Assembly (NCBI GenBank): GCA_003427395.1
Contig: BFEA01000049.1
Coordinates: forward strand, 2,552,945-2,591,134
Source: Chara braunii
Lineage: Eukaryota; Streptophyta; Charophyceae; Charales; Characeae
DNA: 38,190 nucleotides
Direction of reading: 5' to 3'
Below, one piece after another: positions 29,486 through 38,190 of the stretch (positions within the stretch are counted from its first letter, which is position 1; every line of letters begins with the position of its first letter). The notes under the pieces were generated by a model, which did not search any database, was not told the DNA's origin, and worked only from the letters and a program-made list of their open reading frames with translations. Both the position numbers and the translations under genes were made by a program.

Positions 29486-29635
29486 CATCTGTTTATGAAC
29501 AGTTATGTGTGTCTAGTACTGTGCACGACTCACCCATCAGACATGTCAGATATGCCATTCCATCTGTTTATCAACAGTTACGTGTATCTAGTATTGTGTA
29601 CGACTCGCCCACACGACACATGTCGGATACACTAT
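29486..29635. repeat. 75-bp tandem duplication
   Basis: 29486-29560 and 29561-29635 are two degenerate copies, each starting CATCTGTTTAT and running through GTGTCTAGTACTGTGCACGA / GTATCTAGTATTGTGTACGA to CATGTC(A/G)GATA. Confidence 0.75.
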
Positions 29636-30860
29636 TCCGTACAACCTAACTTCATGTTTCGTTTCCCTCGTTCTGTGTGGGAGCATGGATATCAAGCATG
29701 TCTACGAGGTACTGGTGGCTGAATGGTACACATGTATAACTGCTGATAAACTGGTCTGAAACGGTTTTCACCTTTGCAGTAGCAGATCCCAGGGCTCGAT
29801 CCCTAGACCTGCCCTGAACCCGTGTACAGTACACTTTGCCCCATCAATGCTTGAACCCGTGATCTGCCCCTAAAGTTGTCTGTCTAAGGCCGTTATAGAT
29901 ACAACGGTTGAGTAGGTTCGAGCTGCTTACCTGTAGGATAGGAGTCGTAGCTGCTACAGTACCGAAAGGGCAAGCAGGAAGGTCTGGAGTCTTCTAGGAC
30001 TGCCCCTTCGAGAGTCTGAGAAGCAGTCCGTAGGCAAGTGGGCAAATGGGCAAGTGGGCACGTGGGCAAGTGGACAAGTGGACAGACTTACCAAGTCTAG
30101 TCAGCGGTACCAGTCCCAGTCGCACCTCGTCCAGTCAGCAAGTACCATGTGGGACTGTGTGCATCCTAGGCCCGAAGGAAAGAAGCAGACCAGCGACCAA
30201 CTGAAGTATAAATCAAGAGGCAGCGTCCAGTTCATTCATTCAGACTGTGAGCTGTGCGGAAGTGCTGCTTGAGCGACTTGTGCAAGGAGGTCTGCAGGTG
30301 CCCGAGGAAGAAGTGGGCTGAGAGGGAGACAAAGCATCCATATCCACTAGTTAGTGGTAGAGGTAGCAAGCAGCCATAGCTGCGCTAGATTAGAGATAGG
30401 TTTCAGCGTGTTTGCGTATGAGTGTGCAGTGAGTTGTGTGCGTGTGTGGGACATCCAGGGAGATCCAGGGTAGCATGCATGTGAACAGTTGCTGAGGATA
30501 CAGCGTGGAAGGGTGTTGTGAGGGCGCACAGGCGCCACAGCCATGGAAGCAAGTTGAAGATGAACTGTATTCTTGGCCACGATATCTCTGAGCTTTGTGT
30601 GGGCGCTTGTCTCCAGTGTGATTGCCATCTGTTTTCATGCATGCTGAGTGCGAAAGAAGACGAGTCTGATTTCAGGTCAATGGTTTGAACCCTGTTCGGC
30701 AGACAGGAAGTCATAGTTGCAGCACAGAGCTGCTAATGGCATCCCTCTGTCACGAAGCCGCTGCTCTGGCCCTTGTGCGTTCCTCTCCTTGCCCCATCAT
30801 ATCACACTCTCAAATTACCTGTCCCATTGATAATGTCTTAGAAGTAGATCAGGGGTGATT
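29636..30860. other. Non-coding, with LTR-like and short-repeat content
   Basis: No supported gene. It contains an 8-bp repeat (30036-30083) and a stretch around 30090-30400 that shares order and motifs with the element 1-type solo LTR (CAGTCCCAGTC-like, a TATAAA at about 30208, GCAGCCATAGCTGCGC). It may be a diverged LTR, but its ends are not definable by eye. Confidence 0.35.
30036..30083. repeat. 8-bp tandem repeat
   Basis: Six units of AAGTGGGC with small variation (AAATGGGC, ACGTGGGC, AAGTGGAC). Confidence 0.85.
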
Positions 30861-31090
30861 GGATGCCGTGTGCCACATTTCTCGGGGTCCGTTTTGGTAG
30901 CACTTACCTGAGTCGAGAGGCTTTCTTTTCCTTTTCTAGAGTAAGCGAGATTCGAACCTGCATGATGCCCCAAGTTTTTTTTTTATTTTTTTTTATTTTT
31001 ATTTTAAATGCAGGCTTGTCTTGTCCTCATCTGGGGGACAGCCGCATTCTTTTACTATGCTATCATCTTCTCTCAGTATTGTACCTCGCA

Positions 31091-32046
31091 CTACCTACCC
31101 CGGACAAGCAAGCGATCAGGGCCCATCCCCAGTCCGTGCTCGGCAAGGAGTTCTGGTGGAACTTCTGCAGCTTCTCCATTGCCTGGAGCTCGGGCAGTTC
31201 GACTTGGAACCGCGTGTGCCATGCTGTCGTGAGATCTCCCAGTTATATTTGTGTGCAGCTCGGAGACAATGACCTTGTGCGTGGACAGGAGGTTGTCGAG
31301 CCATGCTTGACACGCGCTGGCCAACCGGTGATAATGACAAGCATGCTGGTTGGGGTTGCAAACCTTATACATGTCCAGCTGCAAGGTGAATTCCCTCCAC
31401 CAAGGGAGAGGCTCAGTCTTCGAAGAGTCGTGGAAGACCGGGATGTCCTCTAGCTTGGGTGGGCAGTCGGGGGTTGACGAGGCTGAACTTAGCGCTGCTG
31501 CACGAATCTGCTGCTCCAGCTGCTGATTTGTTGTTTGGTGCAGTTGCGCACCATCCCTGAGAGCGCCTACGTCAATCTCCAATGCGTTGACGCAATCCGG
31601 AATGTTGGAGGGGCCAACGACTGTTGCTGCAACAGGCTGTTGTTCCAAAGTGTGCACGCGGGCGGTCAATGTCTGCACGTTCTGGTCCAGTGTGAGGATG
31701 TCCTCTTGCTGGGCCATGCAGGTGGCCAGGTCCACAATCCGCTTGATGGCCATGGAAAACTTCCGCACGGTCTCAGAAGCACCCTCCTTCGTGGCTGACT
31801 TGTCCCAGTCTGTGGCCAAGGTCAAGACTTCGGCCTCCTCCTCGAATAATGCTTCTCGGCACGTCTGTCTTGCTTCGTCTGCAGCCTGGCTTGCTGCATC
31901 CTCGCATCTTCTCGTTGCTTAAGCTCGAGCATCATGTCAGCCAGCCGAGCCTCGTAGTCTGCCTCGGACTCATTGTCCTTGCGCTCCATCGCCTTGGTCA
32001 TCGACTGAAGGACTGGAGGCATGTGCGGGCAGTGCTGATGTGGCAC
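31091..32046 (-). pseudogene. Retrotransposon Gag remnant
   Basis: Two minus-strand readings. The first (32046 to 31822) is a charged helix (KAMERKDNESEADYEARLAD, KQREDARMQQARLQTKQD). The second (31825 to about 31250) continues with DWDKSATKEGASETVRKFS, a leucine/valine heptad region (LTARVHTLEQQP) and the core segment KLEDIPVFHDSSKTEPLPWW, REFTLQLDMYKV, then a frameshift near 31250 into LGDLTTAWHTRFQVELPELQ and AMEKLQKFHQNSLPS. The latter is the Gag core pattern of many plant gypsy elements. No zinc knuckle, protease or RT follows toward lower coordinates, so the element is truncated. Confidence 0.65.
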
Positions 32047-32055
32047 AGGCTTGTA

Positions 32056-32173
32056 GCTGACGTGGTGCTACTGCCCTGCTGACATGGCACGATTTCGCTG
32101 CTGACGTGGGCTGCTGTCATGGCACGGATGTCGGCTGGCATGTCGCTGACTTGGCCTGCTGACATGGTCTCTC
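32056..32173. repeat. Degenerate GCTGACATGGC-type short repeats
   Basis: Variants of GCTGACATGGC or GCTGACGTGG recur about seven times, irregularly spaced, just upstream of the Gag remnant on its strand. This may be an enhancer-like or LTR/leader repeat of that element. Confidence 0.5.
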
Positions 32174-32460
32174 ACCAATATCCGCAGCAGAGGAGATGGA
32201 AGAAGAAGGAGAAAGGAAGAAAACTCTGAAAAAGAGGAATGAACACCAGTGTAGATGGGGTGAGTGGGAGGGAGGGAACGACACACCATCAATTGAAAAG
32301 CATCACCCCACTTCCCATGGTGTCACATTGATCGCCCAGATAGGAGGCCACTAATCAAATTTTGAAAAGATCGAACTTGCTTGGAAGGAAAAAAAAAATT
32401 GAAACAATAATAAGTATTAATAACGAATATTTTTGAAATAGCAGGTTCGATCTAGGCTGT

Positions 32461-32556
32461 TTTTCCGGGCGCCCGGGCACCCAAGTTCTGCCCGGGTACA
32501 CGCCCGGGCGCCCGGCTGGGCATGACCCCCGGGCAGGGTTCCGGGCAGCCCCAGCG
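32461..32556. repeat. GC-rich palindromic cluster in AT-rich surroundings
   Basis: About 95 bases with repeated CCGGGCGCCCGG, GCCCGGG and CCCGGGC palindromes, flanked on both sides by AT-rich sequence. Confidence 0.7.
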
Positions 32557-32789
32557 CAAGAAACTACTAATAATAAAATATATATTTTTTTCAAAAAGAA
32601 ATAATGTTCTGTAGAATTGAAATACAAACAACTTTTGGCTGAGGGTCACATTATAATTTCTCACAGAATCGGAGATAAGAAAGAAAATAACAGAATCACA
32701 CAAAGGCACCCCCCTCTAAACCCCGTTAGCCCCTTTAAAACCAATTCATAGGTAAAAGTTTTGGATTACCTAAGTAGCGAAATTTCTGG

Positions 32790-33954
32790 CTTCAGTTGCG
32801 GAGGGGAACCATCAAGTAGAAGCCAGGCGATTGGGCACCAAGAACGACAGACAACACCCCCGCCACAGCATACCAATTTCGCATGCGGGAAGGACCAAGG
32901 ATCTCTTGGCTAATCTGTGACATGTACACAGTCGAAGAACCAGGAATGACGACAAGCCTGTTAAGCCGAAACCCTTCGGGAGAAATTGCCGTACCAGAAC
33001 TCACAATAAGGAAAGTAAGGGTCGTAGAAACGGAGGAGCGCCACATCTTTGAACCACTACTGAACATAGAGGACCTGGAACTTGACCCAGCAGAATGGGC
33101 ATGGAGAAGGAAATCAGGCAGGTTACGGATCGAGAAACATACTAACATCCTCGACTACTCCACTAGATTGGGATACTCTCTGAGAATGAGATCCTTCCCA
33201 GCAGCCCAAATCATTAACCACAGATGGGAAACCCACCTCAACCTGCCACCAAGTCAAACTCTCATCACCTCCTGGAGTAGAGTACTTGCCATCACTTCGA
33301 TTAAAATAAGAAGCTTCCAATGGCTATTAGCCCACCGACCCCTCCCAGTGAGCAAATGGCTGAACAACAGAAGGAATATGCAGTCGAGATCCGCCTTACA
33401 GGAACTCTGTTCTATCTGCCCAGATGGCCTTACAGAAGATATAGAACATTGTCTATTAATTTGCCGGAAAGCCAAACAACTCTGGTCTAACACATCCCAG
33501 CTATGGAACTCAATTTACTAACAAAGCTCTTCCGACGGATCAAGTCACACTATTACTAGGTCTACACACGCCCAGCTCATGGCAAGGATAGTTCTTCCAC
33601 ATCTTACGACTCACAGCCTTATGGATGGTTTGGAAACGTAGATGCCAAGAAACAATAGACCATGTCCCCATGGCAGCTCAAGAAGCATGGGAAGGAATGC
33701 TGTATTTAGTAGAAATAGAGTATAGAGGCTACTGGAAGAGAACCCGCAGAAAAATGGCAGACAACATGGTTAACAAGGACAGAATGGTAGAGGCGTTTGT
33801 GAAGCACCAGCTAGGAGAAGGAAAGATAGCAAGAATAGATCAGGATAGATTTCACTTCGCTCAATGGAGGCACAACCACATAGCCCCACCGCAAGAATTA
33901 GAAACACCCAGAAGCAAGACCCATCTCACAGGTATGTCTTTAGGTTCAGGATAA
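32790..33954 (+). pseudogene. C-terminal part of a LINE (non-LTR retrotransposon) ORF2
   Basis: The main reading (32883-33521) ends with the zinc-binding RT-associated domain: KIRSFQWLLAHRPLPVSKWL, then LCSICPDGLTEDIEHCLLIC and RKAKQLW. This is the usual W..LH...P....L x...C..C......E...H....C..A...W arrangement of plant and algal LINEs. After a stop and a frame change, a second reading (about 33595-33954) gives FFHILRLTALWMVWKRRCQE and continues MVEAFVKHQLGEGKIARIDQ, typical of the extreme C-terminus. Upstream frames (from about 32790) are broken. No RT active site is present, so this is a 5'-truncated, dead copy, as is common for LINEs. Confidence 0.8.
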
Positions 33955-34480
33955 AGAGATATGTCCCGTACACAGCCCTGGAAGGAGATAAACGGACAGC
34001 ACCAGCCCCCCACACTCCAGTAAGCCCACTTGGACATTTAGGATAAACATCAAGAGACGCTAATGAAGGATTGGTTAACCACGACATCCCATCACACCCA
34101 AAGACCCATCATCAACTCAACAAGCTCACAGACCCAGATCACCACTCCGGAAGCAAACCCCCACAGCCGACAGGATAGAGCACAAGACACAATACAAATC
34201 CAAACAACCTAGAAATCCATTAACATTACCTATTAATCACTCAGTAATGGCACAGTCAGCAGCACAATTTCATCCAGACCAGCCACCGTCCCTGCAACAA
34301 CAGCCAAACCCCTAAGCAGTAAAACACACACCTAACATGCCCACCCCCACCCCTCCACTTCCCACCCCACTGAAAATTTCTACCACCCCCACTTGGCTAT
34401 CCCACACCTACTACGCTCCCCATTGCTCCTAACAGTCTTCCCCCGAGACTATACCCCCTTAATATTTAGAAAAGGGACGA
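33955..34480. other. CA/C-rich non-coding stretch, possibly LINE 3' untranslated region
   Basis: No ORF of interest. It has strong C and A bias on the plus strand, continuing from the LINE remnant. There is no clear poly(A) tail. Confidence 0.4.
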
Positions 34481-34501
34481 GGGTTTAGGGTTTAGGGTTT
34501 A
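34481..34501 (+). repeat. Three plant-type telomere repeats
   Basis: GGGTTTA three times in a row without error, ending 16 bases before the solo LTR. Confidence 0.8.
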
Positions 34502-34517
34502 GCGTGTGAGGGAAAAG

Positions 34518-35613
34518 TAAAAGGGCCTTTACGAATTAGACCCCAGATGAATACCCCAACAGCGAGGGGCCCTGTTAGCCAGAACTTAAATTCACAAGCA
34601 GCAACCCAAAAGACAAAGTTCCTGAGGCAAATGTTGCATCCATAATGAAATGAAAAGTCGTTTTGAACAGTCACAAACAGGTCCTGAACGAACAGGTATT
34701 GGACACAGTTTTCAAAACTGAGTTAGGGTCATGTCTCCTCGACGGAAAGTCATGTCTGTTCGGCAATGAGTCAAAGGCCACAGTCCCAGTCCAGTCATAA
34801 TCCCACGAGTCAGTCATGATCCAGACCAGGAGTCCAAAAGACAGACCCGATGGCCCAAAGCAGCAGCAGACCACGGGAAAGATACTGGGACATACACTTT
34901 GCAACAACTGGTACTGGGCAGGAGTCCCAGACACTTGAGGCTGAATGCAGGCCACGCCAGACCAGTCCAGCACTATAAAGGACTGGCCAGCCTCCTCATT
35001 TGGCAGAGGCTCACTTCGCATGAAGTGTGGAAGTGCCGTGGCACTCGTGCGCTAGTTGTGTGTGAGCAGCGCTGGGTTGAAGAGCAGCACTAAGTGTGAG
35101 AGAAGAAGTGAGCGCTGGCTGGAAGGAAGGCAGCCATAGCTGCGCCAGCGCTAGTTAGTATACTACTAGGGGTGGTCAGTAGGAGAGTTCAGTGAGTAGT
35201 ATTCAGAGTAGATCCTCGTGTGATAGGGAGTGTGCATGCATGACGAGTGTGAGTAGACCAGGACTATAGACAGAGAGGAAGAGAGAGAAGAAAGCAGATG
35301 AGAGAGGGGGAGGAGTGAGCTATGGTGACACTTACCTGTTGAGCGCTGTTGTTGACGTTTAGCAGCAGGTGCTGATGAGCGCCAGGCCTGGGAACTCATG
35401 TTATCGAAGAAGACTTGTAACTCTGTTCGGCGCTATTCACTTTGAACTCACGAATTTCCTCTCTTAATCTGGTTATGATAATTGAGTCGAGCTTCCTGGT
35501 CCTCATTCATCTTCTATTGGGCTTTGTGTGAGACATCGCAATCTGTGGAAATCTGTGTATATGCATGTGATTTGATGCACTCCAGCAAGTGATGAACAGT
35601 CGGGTTCCTTGCA
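34518..35613 (+). repeat. Solo LTR, element 1 family
   Basis: It starts TAAAAGGGCCTTTACG, as does the left LTR of element 1, and shares GGGCCC..GTTAGCCAGA and GCAGCCATAGCTGCGCCAGC blocks. It carries CACTATAAAG (34971-34980) where element 1 has CACTATAAGAG, and ends GTTCCTTGCA. No PBS, PPT or coding remnant lies on either side, so it is a solo LTR left by LTR-LTR recombination. AAAG precedes it and AAAG follows it, a 4-bp match that may be the rest of the target-site duplication. Confidence 0.8.
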
Positions 35614-36062
35614 AAAGCAACTTAATAAATTTAGAAGCCTAAAACGCAGTCTAAGGCTAAAGAGCACTATGCTGCATAGAAAAGTTGGGCTAGGGTCATA
35701 GATAAGGGCATAAATGTAGGCTGAACTAGCTCGACCAGCAATCCACACAGATCTGACAGCCATACAGCTGAGAGGAAAAGCTAGAGACAGCCCATATAGG
35801 CAGGCCTTCAGCACTACAGGACAGGTCCAAAGTACGAGAGGTCTTCCAATTCCAAGAGAGCATCAAGCAGGCTAACTTAGGCAGGGGTGAAGGGTGGTAC
35901 ATCCTTCCTTGGGAAGTAATCAATGCCGTCCTTCTGGCCTTCCTACCGTAAGGGGGAGGAGCGTGTGTGAGTATCCATTGTAACTATTCCTGACTTGTCG
36001 GGGGAATAGGAACCGGACTGATGCTCCCCAGAATGGAAAAGGAGCCAGAACCATAAGGTTCT

Positions 36063-36093
<31 letters not shown>
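35614..36093 (+). mobile_element. Poly(A)-tailed unit, possibly a short retroposon
   Basis: Sequence with no clear frame ends in 27 consecutive A (36067-36093). A homopolymer tail of this length at the end of an otherwise ordinary stretch suggests insertion by target-primed reverse transcription (SINE, LINE or processed transcript). The 5' end and target-site duplication are not identified. Confidence 0.4.
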
Positions 36094-36096
<3 letters not shown>

Positions 36097-36112
36097 GTAG
36101 CGAAATTTCAAA

Positions 36113-36175
36113 ATTCGAGGTTAGAGCACCAGTTGGAAATGCGCATTGTGGTATGAGGTTGTGGGTTCAAAACTC
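36113..36175 (+). other. tRNA-like A and B box remnant
   Basis: GGTTAGAGCACCAGTTGG (36119-36136) resembles a tRNA D-arm (A box) and GGGTTCAAAAC (36163-36173) a B box. A complete cloverleaf does not fold, so this is probably the head of a tRNA-derived SINE. Confidence 0.4.
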
Positions 36176-36396
36176 CGCAGCCTTGCGCACCGGCAGGGCG
36201 TTAGAATGACGCACGGCTGGACACCCCCCCCCTTGGGCTGACGCATGGTAAGCTATTACAGACACTGCCTGCACACCACCCAAGGGTTGTCCACGGTGTT
36301 GTATGTCGGGTCTTGATACTGCGTGGGTTGCTTGTCGCTGTTGCTCGTGGTGGTTCTGTTTATCTCCCCAGTCTGGCATATCACACACAGGCGTTT

Positions 36397-36472
36397 GCGA
36401 TTGTTGCTCAAATGGTAGAGTCGTCAGGTCACATGTCACAGATCATGGGTTCGAGTCTGGCTTGGTACTTTG
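36397..36472 (+). other. Second tRNA-like remnant
   Basis: GCTCAAATGGTAGAGT (36406-36421) has D-arm form with pairing ends, and GGGTTCGAGTC (36447-36457) is a good B box. The anticodon stem does not pair, so it is not called as a functional tRNA. Confidence 0.4.
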
Positions 36473-37230
36473 GGGGGGTTCTTGTCCAGCTCGGCCTGTC
36501 ATCTCTTCAACGAGCACATAGGTCCCTCTACACATATCTGGCCATCGGGAATATACATCTCGCTATTCAGTCACACAGAGCACATATAGCCTTCCGGCAT
36601 ATGCAAACATCGCTCGTGAATATATACACATAGCCTACGGGCTCATACAAAACATACATAGCCTCTGGGCAGACATATATACACAACTATGATACCGGGT
36701 GGGGGGGGGTCTATCATGACGGGGTCTACTCACGCATGGCTTAGCTCTAGTGTAGGGTAGGGATATAAGTCACTCCGGCTAGTCTGAGTTCCACCTAGCC
36801 TTGGGTAAGTTAGGGGAAGGACGGTAGGATGCGTCCGTGGGCGCCGGCTTGCCTTGCTTAGGTACTCCTGCTGGGTAGACTCTCTGATATTGGGCCTGTA
36901 GAAGATCGCATGAGCCTGGCGTACGAAGTTCCCATATGGCAAGGTTCGTCCGCTTCCGCTTCCACTAGGGCTGGGGGCTTGTCACTGCTGTCTGGTCCAA
37001 GTTGCCCTCGATACTGGTAGGGTGATGGTGCTGAGTGCTGGTCACACTGAGGTAGGATAGTAGGGACAGGGGGTGCGCTGGGAGTATTAACATGGGGATG
37101 GTAGGGTAGGTGGCCTATCCTGTCATTACAATCATCGGCTGCCGCTGCCAGCAATCACCGCGGGTCTGGTCCTTGGCCTGTACAACACCCTGGGCTTAAA
37201 AAAAAAAATAAAAAAAAATAATAATAATAA
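36473..37230. other. No supported gene
   Basis: Short recurring ATATAGCC/CATAGCC units at 36565-36680 and a Pro/Ser-rich minus-strand frame (36858-37154) with no recognisable domain. Confidence 0.4.
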
Positions 37231-37231
37231 T

Positions 37232-37529
37232 AATTTCCAGTATTAATAATGCGCGATTCGGAATTTACAAAAAAAAATTGAAAAAAACGAATTTACGCAA
37301 AAGAGAGAATTTTGAATTTCTGAAAAAGAAAGAAGTTTGAAATTTTACAGTAAGGCAGAATCGCGAACGAATTTAATAATAATTTCCAGTATTAATAATG
37401 CGCGACTTGGAATTTACAAATTTTTTTTGAAAAAAACGAATTTGCGCAAAAGAGAGAATTTTGAATTTCTGAAAAAGAAAGAAGTTTGAAATTTTACAGT
37501 AAGGCAGAATCGCGAACGAAATTTAATTA
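37232..37529. repeat. 149-bp AT-rich tandem duplication
   Basis: 37232-37380 and 37381-37529 are near-identical, both starting AATTTCCAGTATTAATAATG and containing CGAATTT(A/G)CGCAAAAGAG and GGCAGAATCGCGAACGAA. There are few substitutions, mostly in homopolymer runs. Confidence 0.85.
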
Positions 37530-37538
37530 GGTTATCCT

Positions 37539-37578
37539 AATCAATCAATCAATCAATCAACCAATCAATCGCTCAGTT

Positions 37579-37624
<46 letters not shown>

Positions 37625-37660
37625 CCAATCAACCAATCAATCGATCAATCAATCAATCGA
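37539..37660. repeat. Tetranucleotide microsatellite (TCAA)n
   Basis: About 30 units of TCAA, with interruptions (ACCAATC, GCTCAGTTA, CGATC). Confidence 0.9.
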
Positions 37661-38167
37661 TTGCTTAGTCAGGTCTGATGTCCTATTTCACTCGCGCATC
37701 TCCAATACCAACTGATACATGCTCGATAGAGCGATGTATATGGAGCCAAAGGATCCACAGAGTGATGAAAAGGACTTGAATGGACAATGTATCATGAGCG
37801 AAGCATCAACAAGCAATGTGCATCCAGATACATACAAAAATAGCACAATGTAGCGCAGAGGAAGACTCAAAGATATGAACTGACCTGTCAGATACTGACG
37901 CAACTCAACCCATCACACACCACACATGTGAGAGAGGAGGGACCGCATGCATAGAAGAAAGGTCCCTCCTTTGACATGCACATGGGGAGATACCATGGAT
38001 GAGGTGAGGGAGGAAGGGCGAGACGAAGATGGAGATGAGGGAGAAGACCAAGATCACGATAGCGAAGTCCAAAAATAGTCTCCCTGCTGAGTGTCCAATC
38101 AATGTCTGCCACAAAAATGTTGAATCAGATCCTGGGCCTCATAGCCCGACATAACCTCTGCCTGTAA
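37661..38167. other. No supported gene
   Basis: Minus-strand open frames of 70-75 codons are low in confidence and have no domain. Confidence 0.5.
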
Positions 38168-38190
38168 TCTCTCTCTCTCTCTCTCTCTCT
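38168..38190. repeat. CT dinucleotide run at window end
   Basis: TCTCTC... runs to the last base. The sequence probably stops here because the repeat blocked assembly, or the window was cut. Confidence 0.8.

Noticed and set aside
29176-29722. Long plus-strand ORFs (147 and 202 codons) as continuation of the sirtuin
   Set aside because: After the donor at 29176 the translation loses all sirtuin similarity and runs into a tandem duplication.
29770-29940. tRNA-derived SINE on the minus strand (GGGTTCAAGC B-box-like, CTCAACCG)
   Set aside because: Only weak box matches and no foldable arms or clear ends.
30937-30962. B-box-like GGTTCGAATCTC on the minus strand beside an A/T-run
   Set aside because: No A box at a suitable distance.
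36858-37154. Pro/Ser-rich 98-codon minus-strand ORF
   Set aside because: Low-complexity composition, no domain and no supporting context.

Overview
This window looks like a repeat-dominated piece of nuclear DNA from a plant-lineage (streptophyte) genome, possibly a charophyte alga. The evidence is plant-type Ty3/gypsy chromovirus retrotransposons primed by initiator-Met tRNA, fragments of plant-type mitochondrial genes (nad2, nad4, rps3, SSU and LSU rRNA), a sirtuin exon that resembles plant SRT1/SIRT6, and a short GGGTTTA tract. The species assignment is inference. No complete, intact protein-coding gene is visible. Almost everything recognisable is a decayed mobile element or a fragment.

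Layout. (1) 1-8490: Ty3/gypsy chromovirus 'element 1' on the minus strand. Its left LTR is cut by the window start (1-513) and its right LTR is 7260-8490. Between them lie chromodomain, integrase, RNase H/RT, protease, Gag, a leader and a PBS, interrupted by several stops and frameshifts. It is inserted in the LTR of element 2. (2) 8491-17190: 'element 2', a different gypsy family, also minus strand, with a truncated left LTR, a polypurine tract, integrase/RNase H/RT/protease/Gag remnants, a 2.2-kb leader, a PBS and a 937-bp right LTR. (3) 17191-17706: a short non-LTR spacer with one unexplained ORF. (4) 17707-23954: 'element 3', the same family as element 2 but on the plus strand and cut off in RNase H. 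Elements 2 and 3 form a head-to-head inverted pair. About 3.9 kb of their interiors looks identical by eye, yet their LTRs and proximal leaders differ by roughly a tenth.

(5) About 25.0-27.35 kb: a scrambled mosaic of mitochondrial fragments in both orientations (rps3, SSU rRNA, LSU rRNA, nad4, nad2, nad4 again), with frameshifts and a direct LSU-rRNA/nad4 fusion. This is best read as nuclear mitochondrial DNA. (6) 28.0-28.6 kb: a very decayed gypsy RT. (7) 29044-29175: a sirtuin NAD-binding exon with a GT donor, the best candidate for a piece of a living host gene. Much of the surrounding sequence could be intron.

(8) 31.1-32.05 kb: a Gag remnant on the minus strand. (9) 32.8-33.95 kb: the C-terminal end of a LINE ORF2 (zinc-binding RT-associated domain). 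(10) 34518-35613: a solo LTR of the element 1 family. (11) 35.6-38.19 kb: a poly(A)-tailed unit, tRNA-like promoter remnants, an AT-rich 149-bp tandem duplication, a TCAA-type microsatellite and a terminal CT run. Assembly scars (a single N inside a 60-bp exact duplication, and a cluster of single Ns around a PBS) limit what can be concluded about repeat structure.
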